From Anthracocystis setariae (Eukaryota > Basidiomycota > Ustilaginomycetes > Ustilaginales > Ustilaginaceae), in assembly GCA_928724745.1 (NCBI GenBank), contig CAKMXJ010000042.1, positions 1-64,000 of the forward strand: a DNA stretch of 64,000 bases, given 5' to 3'. Below the pieces are notes generated by a model, which saw only the letters and a program-made list of their open reading frames with translations, was not told where the DNA came from and ran no database searches. This document shows, one piece after another, positions 27,554 through 38,400 of the stretch; positions within the stretch are counted from its first letter, which is position 1; each line of letters opens with the position of its first letter. The translations under genes and the position numbers were made by a program.

Positions 27554-29802
27554 ATGTCGACTTGGACCGACAACTTGACCATGGACACCATGGCTAAGGA
27601 GCGGGCCAATCCTCCTTTTGATGTCCGCAAGGTATGTACTCTTCGGTGTGGCTCTCTCCCCTCGCTGGATCGTTTGCGCATGTTCCACTAACAAGACGGC
27701 GTTCGTTCCGCTTTATGCTACAGATGTCTATTGAGCATCATGGAAGCGAGTCCGACCTCGTTAAGAAGGAAAAGTTTATGCTCGAAGCCAGTCGCGACCC
27801 GGTCTTCTACTCTGCCGACATCTATGATCTTGACAAGGAGCAGATTCGTGAGCGAACCATGCAACGCATCCAGCGTCTCGCCCACTACGTCACTAGCGAG
27901 TCGGTCGATGACTTCCAAAAGCGTATGGAGCTCATGTCCCTCCTTGATCCTGGTCTTTGGACCCGTCTCGGTGTTCACTATGGTCTCTTCCTTGGTGCCA
28001 TTCGCTCCGGTGCCACTCCCAACCAGTTCTCTTACTGGATGGAGAAGGGTGTCATTGGCTGCAACGGCATGTTTGGTTGCTTCGGTATGACCGAGCTCGC
28101 TCACGGCTCCAATGTCGCCGGTCTCGAGACTACCGCCATCTTCGACGCTCAGACTGACGAGTTTGTCATCCACACGCCTAACCTCGGTGCCACCAAGTGG
28201 TGGATCGGCGGAGCTGCTCAGACAGCTACCCACTGCTCCGTTTTCGCACAGCTGATCGTCAAGGGCAAGCGATACGGAACCAAAACCTTTATTGTACCTC
28301 TGCGTGATCCCAAGTCCTTCCAGCTTCTTCCGGGCATCAACATTGGCGATATCGGAAAGAAGATGGGTCGCGACGGCATCGACAACGGATACATTCAGTT
28401 TACCAATGTCCGTATCCCTCGTGCCTATATGCTCATGAAGCACACCCAGGTCACGCGTGATGGCGAGGTGCGTGAACCGCCTCTTCAGCAGCTTACTTAT
28501 GGAGCCCTTCTTCAAGGTCGTACTGCCATGGTGGCTGATGCTGCCAACACTGCCAAGAAGGCTTTGACCGTCTCTGTGCGATACGCTGCGGCTCGTCGTC
28601 AGTTCAAGTCGGATGCAAAGGCGCAGTACGAGACTCAGATTCTCGACTACCCCATCCACCAGCGTCGTCTCATGCCTCTGCTGGCCCAGGCTGTCGCTTT
28701 CGGTTACACGGCTCTCGAGCTCCAACGTCTGTTCGAGGAGACTTCGCAGGCACTCGAGGCTCTCGAGCCGGGTGACCCCAACCTTGACGCTACCATCGAA
28801 AAGCTCAAGGAGACTCATTCCACCAGTGCCGGCTTGAAGGCCTTCTGTACTTGGGCCACACTCGAAACGATCGACAAGTCGCGACAGGCTTGCGGAGGTC
28901 ACGGCTACTCTTCTTATAACGGTTTCGCCAACATGTACTCGGACTTTGCCGTACATTGTACCTGGGAAGGTGATAACACGATCCTCGCCCTCCAGTCCGG
29001 TCGCTTCCTCATCTCGGCCTACCAAGATGCGCTGGACGGCAAGAAGCAAGTGTCTACGGGTACCATGTACATGAACGATCTCGACAAAGTGCTCTCTGCC
29101 AAATGCAAGTCCAACCAAGATCTCGACACGCTGGATGGCATCGACCGTGGTTGGGCCACCGTGGCTGCTCATGCCGTAAAAAAGGCGTCGGAGGACTACC
29201 AGGCCTGTCTCAAAGCCGGACGTAGTCGAGAGCAAGCGTTCGAGGACTGCTCGCAGGTTCGATTCGTCGCCGCCAGTGTTCACACGAGTGGATACATTTA
29301 CAGGCAGTTCAGATCGGCTGTCGAGAGGGTGGAAAAGGGCAGCGATGGGGTCCGGGAGCATCTGGAATTGCTGGCCAAGTTCTACGGACTTTGGCAGATG
29401 GAGGAGAAGGCCGCGTTCTTCCTGCGATCTGGATGGCTCACTGCCGACCAGCTCGACTATGCTTCGGCGAAAGTGACCGAGTACTGCAGTAAGACGAGGA
29501 GCTTTGCGATCCCGTTGATCGACAGCTTTGCTATTTCGGATCACGTGCTCAACTCGCCCATCGGAAGGTACGACGGTGATATCTACAGAGAGTACTTCAG
29601 GATGGTGAGGAGGAACAACCCGCAATTGAAGGAGCACCCATACTTTGAGAGATTGATCAGACCTTTCATCGAGAGGCAGCCAGCCGAGCTGGAGGACTTT
29701 GACGAGGCGATTGGAATCGATGACGAGATCGAAGAGATCAAGCAGGATCGAGAGGAGGCCGAGGCTGAGGCCAAGGCTGCGGCGGAAGGAAAGAAGGAAT
29801 AA
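27554..29802 (+). CDS. Peroxisomal acyl-CoA oxidase
   Basis: 718 aa from two exons: 27554-27631 (MSTWTDNLTMDTMAKERANP...) and 27724-29802. The 92-nt intron starts GTATGT, has CACTAAC as likely branch site and ends ACAG. The frame open from 27634 is an intron-reading artefact. Conserved stretches are CFGMTELAHGSNVAGLETTA (FAD/substrate contact), GATKWWIGGAAQTATHC, the helical bundle RQFKSDAKAQYETQILDYP, RQACGGHGYSSYN and CTWEGDNTILALQSGR with the catalytic Glu near residue 440. It catalyses FAD-dependent formation of trans-2-enoyl-CoA with H2O2 release, the first step of peroxisomal beta-oxidation. The C-terminus ends in charged ...GKKE with no SKL-type signal, so import would rely on an internal signal, as in several yeast oxidases. 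Followed 537 bp later by ERV46 on the same strand. Confidence 0.95.
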
Positions 29803-30338
29803 ACTTTTTGTCAGTTCTAGCTACATTTCGTCTCCTATCCTGTAGATCTGGCTGCTGCTCTCCCTTGTTACGCCATATGACTCATTATAATTGACAGATT
29901 TCGAATGCTTCCGTGGTGTAAGAACGTAGGGATGCGACGTGCGAATGCGAAGCAGGATGAAGGAAGCCAATTGAAGTTGAACGCTACTGCATTCTGTTAG
30001 ATCGAGACAAGATGGGTCAAATTTGCTGGTGCGCGTGACAGTGCAAGAGCACAGCACAGCACAGCACAGACCGCCAGCTAAGCAGACGTAGAGTACAGCA
30101 ACCGTGGTCGTACAGTGTGAGTGTTGCAGTCGAGTCTTGATCTCGCTGGATACACTAGCTGCCGTCCGCCGCCCCCACCCACACGCATTCTGGGATGCTT
30201 TTTTCCACGCTGGAAGAAAGCCGAGAGCGTGTTTCGCCTCGCTGGATCTTTTCAAGCGCAGTGTTGGTCGCGGTGCACTTTCAAGCTTCACCATCATCTG
30301 GCTTGCATTTTGGTTCGTCAAGTACATACTACGCCAAC
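29803..30338. other. Intergenic region between acyl-CoA oxidase and ERV46
   Basis: 3' region of the oxidase and promoter of ERV46. Contains a (GCACA)n tract at 30049-30069. The minus-strand frame crossing it is a shadow of ERV46. Confidence 0.6.
30049..30069. repeat. (GCACA)n microsatellite
   Basis: Four tandem pentanucleotides, the complement of the TGTGC tract at 19369-19392. Confidence 0.75.
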
Positions 30339-31728
30339 ATGGGTCGCAACGGCGTATTGGGTCAGTTGAGAGGCATCGATGCTTTCTCCAAGGTAAGTCT
30401 GCCAGTTCAAAATTGTCGGAAGCCATGTCTGCATGCTGACACGATTGTTGTTTGTCCTCCTCCGCACACGCTAGACCATGGACGATGTGCGTATTCGCAC
30501 CAACGCGGGCGCACTTATCACCATGGTATCTGCGCTTCTGATTCTGGTCCTCACCATTGGCGAATACGTCGACTACCGCACAGTGCACCTCAAGCCATCC
30601 CTCGAAGTCGACCGATCTCGTGGCGAGAAGCTGACGGTCAACATGAACATCACTTTCCCGCGCGTTCCCTGCTACCTTCTCTCGCTCGACGTCATGGACA
30701 TCTCGGGTGAGCACGTCAACGACATCACCCACGACGTCGAGCGCACGCGTCTCTCCCCCGATGGCAAAGTGGTTACTCAGGGCAAGAAGAACCTCAAAGG
30801 TGACGCCGCCAGGATTGCCAACACGCGCGAAAAGGATTACTGTGGTGATTGTTACGGAGGTACGCCTCCAGCCAGCGGATGCTGTAATACCTGCGACGAG
30901 GTGAGGGAAGCCTACATTCGCAAGGGTTGGAGCTTTTCCGATCCGGATCACGTCGACCAGTGCGTAGCCGAGGGCTGGAGTGACAAGATGAAAGAGCAGA
31001 ACAAGGAAGGTTGCCGAATCGCCGGCAAGCTGCACGTCAACAAGGTGGTAGGAAGCTTCCACTTGAGCCCAGGCAAGGCTTTCCAGAGCAACACCATGCA
31101 CATTCACGACTTGGTGCCGTATTTGTCCGGAGAAGGAGCCGAGCATCACGATTTCGGCCACATCATACATGACTTCAGCTTTGGATCCGAGCAGGAGTAC
31201 CACGGCTTGACCAGCGCAAAGGAGAGAGCCGTCAAGCAGCGCCTCGGTGTCAAGGATCCTCTAGAGGGCGTGAGAGCTCATACACAGCAGAGTCAGTTCA
31301 TGTTTCAGTATTTCGTCAAAGTGGTTGCTACCGAGTTCCGTCCGCTCTCGGGGGAGACGCTCAAGACTCAACAGTACTCGGTAACCACGTACGAGCGCGA
31401 CCTGTCGCCCGGAGCCAACGCAGCCGCACTGGCGGGCATGTCGGCGGAAGGCTCCGGCGCCCAAATCTCGCACGGCTTTGCAGGCGTACCTGGCGTATTC
31501 TTCAACTACGAAATCTCGCCGCTCAAAACCATTCACTCGGAATACCGTCAGTCGTTGTCGCATTTCCTCACTTCAACATGCGCCATCGTGGGTGGAATCT
31601 TGACCGTGGCAGGCATCCTGGACAGCCTCATCTACAATTCAAGGAGAAGGCTCGGTTTGAAGGATACCGCCGATGACCATGTACGCGAAGGACTCGGATT
31701 CACTTCAAAGACGGGCAAGTTTCTTTAG
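30339..31728 (+). CDS. ERV46: ERV46/ERGIC3-like COPII vesicle cargo receptor subunit
   Basis: 435 aa from exon 1 at 30339-30392 (MGRNGVLGQLRGIDAFSK) and exon 2 at 30475-31728 (TMDDVRIRTNAG...). The 82-nt intron has GTAAGT and GCTAG ends with a TGCTGAC branch site. A cytosolic N-terminus and TM1 (about 30-50) precede a large lumenal domain with the family cysteine motif CGDCYGG...CCNTC (about 140-161). Near the end comes TM2 (about 385-408) and a short cytosolic tail ending KTGKFL. ERV46 pairs with ERV41 and cycles between ER and Golgi, retrieving escaped ER proteins. Length and topology agree with yeast ERV46 (about 415 aa). Confidence 0.93.
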
Positions 31729-31925
31729 TGGTCCACGCTGTAGTGTACATCTTTCCAATGTTCTCGCGTGTCAACTTGAATCAATCTGGCAAAGTGTCCA
31801 ACGCTCAAGTAAGATGTTTTCTTTTTTTTAAAGTCAAGCGTGACGCGTTTAGCAGGTGGGCATCATTGAGAATGACATTGGCGGAAGCAGATATGAGAAC
31901 TGCGAGCAAGTGATTTGACGACAAC
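31729..31925. other. Short convergent 3' region
   Basis: 197 bp between the converging ERV46 and aldo/keto reductase genes. Contains a T-rich run near 31820 that could serve 3'-end formation. Confidence 0.5.
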
Positions 31926-33306
31926 TCAAGACGACGACATTTGAAGCTTGTTGCCCGACAGGCCACCAGAGCCGGAAGAGCGACGCGAGCCGGGGCGGGT
32001 TCCTCCAGGCGAAGGGGGCTGAGATGTGCCTGCGGGGCCCAACTTTCCGACCTTCATACCTTCGTCCATGCCCCCCTGCATTTTTGCACCAGAAACGAGC
32101 GATTTTTGACCGTTTCGAGGCCGGTTTGGGTTACGAGTGGAAAGAATGCGCACATAAGTCGTTTCCGAAGCAGTTGCGAAAAGGGAGTCAAGAGTGAGGG
32201 GAGGCAAAGTTGATGTGATGGGTGAGTTTGATGATTGTCTCTTGGCGGTCACGAGTCGACGGGTGCGGCAACTTACAAGAGCGTCCATGTCGTCCTGGTC
32301 AAGCTCAAAGTCGAAGAGCTGGGCATTGGCCTCAATGCGATGTTTGGTAAGACTTTTGGGCAAAATGATGTTTCCAAGCTGGAGACCCCATCGCAAGAGG
32401 ATCCTGTTCAATTTTGAGGCGTGAAAGCGTAGCGGTTAGCGAGATCTGCCCAAAAAAAACGTGAAAATGGTGCCAATCAAGTTTGGAGCTGTGAGAGAGG
32501 TGGAGAGTGGACTTACTGGGCGGGGGTCTTGCCGTGCTTGGTGGCGATGGCCTTGATTTCGGGACGGTCGAGGGCCTGGCCCTGGGCCATGGGCGAGTAA
32601 GCCTGGATGTGGATGCCACGCTGGAGACAGGCCTCACGGAGCTCCTCGTGGGCGAAGAAGGGGTGGGACTCGATCTGGTTGACGGCGGGCTTGATGCGGC
32701 AGTTGGCGAGGAGGTGGTCGAGCTCCTCGACGTCAAAGTTGGAGACACCGATGGTCTTGATCTTGCCGGCGTCGACGGCGTCCTCGAGGGCCTTCCAGGC
32801 TTCGAGACGCTTCTCGGGACCCATGGTACCGGGTGAGTGCATGAGGTACATGTCCATGTAGTCCATGTTGAGCTTCTTGAGCGATTCGTCGATGGCGGCT
32901 GCGGCCTTGTCGTGGTCGGCGTCCCAGAGCTTGGAGGTGATGAAGATCTGGGAGCGGGGGACGTTGTGCTCCTTGGTCCACTCGGCGACGGCACGACCGA
33001 CGGATTCCTCGTTCATGTAACGAGCAGCTGTTTGCATTGAATGGAAGTTGTGGTCAGCAATGGCGCATCCAATCGTCAAGATGGATGAGAGGACTGAACA
33101 ATCAGAAGCATAAACGTACCAGAGTCAATGTGACGGTAGCCTGCGTCGAAAGCCCACTTGCAGGCATTCTCGGTGGAGCCATCGTTGGGGGCCTTGTAAA
33201 CGCCAAGGGCGACCTGGGGGATCTCAGCACCGTTGTTGAGCTTAACGCGCTGGGTGGAAATGTTTCCGGCGGTGATGCCGGAGGCTGCAACCTTGGTGGA
33301 AGACAT
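31926..33306 (-). CDS. Aldo/keto reductase, four exons
   Basis: 324 aa from exons 33306-33120, 33027-32517, 32403-32277 and 32075-31926. All introns are GT..AG (92, 113 and 201 nt) and phases agree. The AKR tetrad is visible: Asp in AGYRHID, Tyr in AARYMNEE, Lys in ITSKLWD and His in YLMHSPG. Further signatures are IGVSNFDVEELDHLL, AVNQIESHPFF, YSPMAQG and the NADP-binding ILPKSLTKHRIEANAQLFDFEL. It is an NADPH-dependent reductase of aldehydes or ketones in the cytosol, close to glycerol dehydrogenase/xylose-reductase-like members. The exon-4 tail after MDAL is GMDEGMKVGKLGP..., fitting the family, followed by a Ser/Gly/Pro-rich extension of about 35 residues that typical AKRs lack. Intron 3 is the least certain junction. 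Confidence 0.9.
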
Positions 33307-33810
33307 GATGTATCAAGTTTGGGTGGTTGAGGTAGAAGCGAAAGGGGAAAGAGACGAAAGAGAACAGGATGGGGGAACTAGAAGAAAGGGTTGCGGCCGA
33401 GCTTGACGAGGTTTAAGTAGTATGCGGAATGAAGTGTGCCAAATGAGGTTGCTTACCCACTCTCAGGCAGGTTGGTTGGAGTAGCGGAGCTGAGAAAGGC
33501 GGGACTTGAGCAGAGGTAGCCATTGCGCATACACGCTTTGAAACGAGAGGCGATCTGGCAGAGGCTTGGCAAGAACACACACGCACACGCACACACGCAC
33601 AGAGGATTGGGCATCTGATCACCTTCTCCGACGCTATCAGCCAAGCTCATCGGCGGTCATCTGCGTCAGACGACAAAACCATCAGAGGTAAATCCATCAC
33701 TTCGGAACGCTACATTGCAACGACGAAATTCTACCGATTGTGGGTGGTTCGATTGAAAGGGATTGGTTTCGAGCGCTAGGCCACATCCCAGCATCCAGGC
33801 CGAACCAATG

Positions 33811-33848
33811 AACGACACATAAACGACGACACATAAACGACGACACAT
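33811..33848. repeat. Tandem AACGACGACACAT repeats
   Basis: Three near-identical units of about 14-15 bp in tandem. Confidence 0.7.
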
Positions 33849-33878
33849 GTGCGCACACGTAGACAGATGCTGTGCTGG

Positions 33879-33897
33879 TACTGTACTGTACTGTACT
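33879..33897. repeat. (TACTG)n tract
   Basis: Three tandem overlapping TACTGTAC units, the densest local example of the window-wide intergenic TACTGTA motif. Confidence 0.8.
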
Positions 33898-35061
33898 TTT
33901 TTCAACGACAGCACAGCGGTTGATGCATGCAGCTTTACGCCAATGCACCCTGACAATGTGCAGAAGAACACCAACGGTCACTGACGCTTGTCCTGGTGAA
34001 AACAGGTGGGATCAGCGTAAAAGGACGACGCGGTCATCGAGCATCGATCGCGCATGTTTGTGCATACAGGTTTATGTACAGTACAGCACCAAGAAGAATC
34101 AAGAAAACAAAAAACAAGAGGTGGTTGCTGCGGTTCAGTAGAGCGCTTTCAAACAGTGCCGCCATGATCAGCAGAGTAGTGACGAGATTGTACATCAGTT
34201 TACTATCAACAGCCACCAAAATTCTGAAATCATTTGAATGTTGCAAATCGCAAATCGCAAATCGCATCCGGCTTCTGATGCATTCAAACTTTGTCAAGTA
34301 CAGAACTACACCATTTCGAAATGGCACGCATCGATCGACACCAAATCTGTGTACAGTATTACATTTGTTTGTATTCTACCGCTCCATTCGCACAGCTCAT
34401 GTGCTCAAACTGTTGTTTGCCGCTCGTACCATCCAATTCGTGTGCTCGTGCCCTGTCGCATCCCATCACCGCGCGTACAGTATTGCTGCTTGACAGCCGC
34501 CATCTCGGAAAATTTTCCTCCTCATTCTCTCGCCCGGCCCGTACCGCAAGCCGTTCATTAATCTCACAAATTTGATCCCCATCGATTCACCATGTCCACT
34601 TCAGATGTTGGGAACAGCAGCAGCCATCATGCCGTCATTCCTGTCACAGCCTACCAAATCTTGACAATGGGCTTGAGAATATTGTACTCTTGCATTCAAG
34701 CTCAGCAAAGTGGCAAACGTGTTAGCCCCCGAGTCCATGTCCATCCCTGTCGTATCTCAGGCGCATACGAAAATACATGCATATTGCAACTCAGACGCAG
34801 CATCAAACAGGCGTAAGCATGTGTCTTTTCACCAAGACGACTGCCGCAGACCATGCCGCATTCTTCAATCTAGGACGCTTCCGTGCAACAATCTCAATGT
34901 CGGTCAAGTTTGGCTGGTAGCCGCTGTCGCCACGGTCATTTCGGTTCCAAAACGTTCATGTATCTGCCTGCACCCGCTGCCGACTTCCTTGCATCGTGCA
35001 GATGAACGAGGGTTCTCGCTTGCGACCATGTTGTTGCTGCCGTTCCTTGCCATCGATAGCG

Positions 35062-35069
35062 TGACGTCA
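35062..35069. promoter_or_regulatory. TGACGTCA (CRE-type) palindrome
   Basis: Perfect bZIP/CREB-type octamer within GTGACGTCAC, intergenic. Its target gene is unclear because the neighbouring gene ends here. Confidence 0.35.
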
Positions 35070-35441
35070 CCCAATTCTCGTCTTCATCCCAAATCCCTTT
35101 ACCCGCCTTCCCGAACCCATCCAATTCATCTCCCCGAAATCTTCGCCCCCGAGTGGCACACTTGCTCCGCTCCATCACCTAGTCCCGTCCGCCTGTTCCT
35201 TCGTGACGGCCTACACCGCACGCCAAATCTCCTGCTCGCTGTGCATCCGAACACGCACATCTGATTTGCTCTCCATCCCGGTTGGCTCTGCGTCGGTACA
35301 ATTACACTTTGCATTCCATGCATGATAGTACAGTGGGGCTTGTTTGTTATCCAAATACAGTGCAGAGGTGTGTACAAGTACAAGCTCAGCGCATCAATCG
35401 CCCCAGCATCAGCGCGTCGCTGCATGTCGGTCTCCAATGGG

Positions 35442-38400
35442 TCAGCTTCCATCTTCGCCGCCGTCTTCCTCTTCTTCTTCTTCTACGTCGTCGTCGTCGT
35501 CGTCGTCGTCTTCTTCTTCGTCGTCCTCATCATCATTCGTATGGCCTGCATTCGCCGCCAGACTTGCAACCAGCGCCTCGAGCTGAGCCTGCAACGACGC
35601 TGCGTCCCCTCCTTCTTCCGCTCCTGGCGGGTTGGCCTCTTGAGTCTCTGAAACGGCTTCAACCTGCTGTACCTCCCCAACCTCACCCATTTCGGCCACT
35701 GTGTCACGCGGTTCCCCTCCTGATGGTGGATCGACATCCATCTTGTTCGAAGCGTCGCGAGCCTCGGTGGTGCCGAATCCGGTCTGCTGCTCCGGTTGCG
35801 TTGATAAAGTCTCTTGGTGGTCCTGGCTTTCTTCTTCCTGAGCATTCGCTTCGCTTTCCTGATGAGCTTGCAACGAAGCGGTGAGCTGGCGTAGCACAGC
35901 CGACAGATCCATCTGCTCAGCCTCTTCATCGTCGTCTTCGTCTTCTTCGCCTTCGTCTGCTTCGTTGCGGGGCTGTTGCTCTTGCGCAGCCTCGCCTACC
36001 TTTGCTTCGCCTCCGCCCTCATCGTGAGATGTTGAGCCGGCGGCTGGCTCTTCGATAACAGAGTCGGGTTCTGCCTCGGCAGCTGCAATGGCACGCTCAT
36101 CCGCCTCGACGTCCGACTCGTCCGAATCGTCGTTGTCCGCAGTTTCTCCCGAGTTTCCGAACGCAGAAGTAAGGGCTCGAATCGCGTCTTCATACTCTGC
36201 CAGATTGATACCCTCTTCGGCATCGCCAGTTTCGCCAGCCGCTGGAGCCTCTTCGACAGCAGCGCGCTCTTGGCCCACTTCGCCAGACTTGGTTGCAGCA
36301 GTCTTCTGGGCGGAAGGCGGCGCTTTGGCGTCTTCCGACGCAGAACCAGCCGCTGCAGAGGGAGCAGCTCCGATCTGCTGCAGTGCAGCTGCGAGCGTTT
36401 CGGACACGGCCGAGTCCAAATCCTGCTGCGGTTGCCTTGCAAGACTGGACAAGGCAGACGCGAGTTGTGATGAGGCTGAACTGGCTGCTGTTGGTGCTGC
36501 CGGCATCGTCGTGCGTGCCGGTGCAGCTGGCAGCTGTGGAGCTGTGCTCATTCCTGGCATGTTGGCCGCCCTGGCCGCCGCAGCCGCTGCCGCATTGCTG
36601 CTTAATTGGCCAAGCAGCGAGTTGGCCAACACGGGGTTGATGGGCGAGCTTAGATCGTTCAGCATGCTGGCCAGCTGTTGCATCATAGTAGGCTCGCTCG
36701 TGGTAGGAAGTGGCAAAGATGTGGGCCCCTTGGCCACGGAGGTGATTGGTGCACGGCTGCGAGCTGCACCTCCAGTGCGCATAGCCGATGGGAATGAGGT
36801 ACCTGCGCCGGGTTGGGGAACGGATGGGATGGATTGGCCATACGATGGCATGGAAGCCGACATCGCCGCGGCAGCAGTTTGGGCGGCAGCTGCAGCCCTC
36901 GCTGTAGCAGCCTCGTCGTGGTAGCCGGTCTGCGTGAGCAAGTGTGCCAACATCTCTTCGGCAGGCCCGTCGCTCGGTCCGGAACGAATAAGCGGATACA
37001 GTTGCTTGACCGAGTCTGCATCGAGCTTCTTGCCAGTTCGCTTCTGATACTCGAGAATGATGGATGCTGCCGAGCCATTCTGGAAGATACTGCTGGCAGG
37101 ATTGGCCAGCGGCGCTGCTCCTGGCTGTCCGTAAGGTCGAGGACCCAATCGTGCTCCTTTGTTGAGCGCGCGCAGACCGGCATCGCCCACATTGCGGTAG
37201 GCTTGGCTATCTTTGAGGGGGCTGACGGCAAGCACTTCGCCGTTGAGTCCAGGCGTGACCATCGGATGATCGCGCCCCACCTGAGGCCGACGCGTTGGCT
37301 TTCGTGAATCGCCTGGTTCGGACCAATTGGGGTTGATGCGGTACATACTTCCAGTCTTAAGCAACCTGCCCCGCTTGAAGGCCTTTTGCAATGCTTGGTG
37401 GGCCGAAGGGCGGAACTTCTTCATCAGCGGATACGTGTCCTGCATCCAGTTGAACAGCGTACGCGGTGGGGCCTCACCCATGACACGCAGACCCTCGACA
37501 ATCATATCCTCGTACGATGGCAACGTGCTGGTTCCGAGTGGACCTTGAACGATGACGGGCTCTGGATCCGGCGACCAGGACATATCGCGAGTGCCGCCCA
37601 GCAGAGGGGAGGTAGCAGCACTTGCTGCGGCAGAATAGGTCGGGGTGAACACCGGATTGGCGCTGGCTCCTGTCAAGATTGCAACTGGATCTTGCAGTGC
37701 AAGCGCACCTGATCCGGATGAAGTTCTTGCCGTACCGGCCGAGGCTGTGGGCAAACTCTTCTTGGCTTCCTCGAACTGTTGCAGCAGGCTTGACAGAGCA
37801 CTGGCTTGACCGTCCATCGCTGGCGTGGAAGTTCTAGAAGCAGGGCTGTCGGCAGTATCGGAGTGGCTGCCTTGACCAACAAAGGAGGACAACATTGCTG
37901 CCACATTGCCGATGGGTAACGGACCCGACGCATTTGATGCGGTGGCGGCGGGAGCCAGCGGCAATCCTTGTGGGCCGAGCATGGTCGGTTTGGAGGACGA
38001 AGATGAACCGAGAATCGCGGCGATCTTGTCCGAGATCTCCTTGCTCGGCGCAGGAGCGGGTGCGCGGTTGGCCGCCACAGCCTGTGAGCTTGTAGCCGAA
38101 GCTTCAGCTGCTGGCGTGGGAGGTGTGGTACGTGCTGCTGCGGTTGCATCGCCAGGAAGCTTGCCACCAAAGTGGGCTGCAATAGCAGCAGCGAGAGCCG
38201 CATTGGAAGGCATGGGTCCATCTCCGACAATGCTTCGCAGTGTGGCGGGCGAAATGGTCGGTGCCGTGCCGCTCACTGGACGAGCCTTGCCAGAAGGTGC
38301 AGAAGCGGCTCTTGCGACGGCGGCGGGAGCGGGCTTCTGTGCTGGTGGCAAAGGTGCTCCATTGGGACCGCGGGCTGGTTGTGCTTGCTGTCGTACCATG

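Larger units (their letters stand above)
33307..35441. other. Intergenic region upstream of aldo/keto reductase
   Basis: About 2.1 kb without a supported gene: promoter of the reductase and 3' side of the H15-like gene. Contains CA-rich repeats (33574-33601), tandem 14-15-mers (33811-33848), a TACTG tract (33879-33897), three GCAAATC copies (about 34242-34264), several TACAGTA motifs (34077, 34352, 34476) and a perfect TGACGTCA (35062-35069) next to a C/T-rich stretch that resembles a 5' leader for the plus strand. An unannotated transcript there is possible. Confidence 0.5.

Noticed and set aside
27634..27723. Apparent acyl-CoA oxidase start MYSSVWLSPLAG
   Set aside because: This is intron sequence: GTATGT at 27632 and ACAG at 27723 fit, and the upstream exon supplies the conserved N-terminus.
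27718..29637. 639-aa minus-strand open frame
   Set aside because: Exact antisense of the acyl-CoA oxidase. Its composition is the mirror of strong codon bias, and no family features are seen.
29821..31203. 460-aa minus-strand open frame over ERV46
   Set aside because: Antisense shadow of ERV46 running into intergenic DNA; no recognisable protein features.
34592..35264. Possible small genes in the 34.6-35.3 kb C/T-rich stretch
   Set aside because: Frames of 74 and 184 codons lack conserved motifs. The region resembles a leader or promoter but lacks a gene to attach it to.
36088..36924. 278-aa plus-strand Ala/Ser-rich frame
   Set aside because: Antisense of the Ala/Ser-rich H15-like gene, whose GC-rich repeats keep several frames open.
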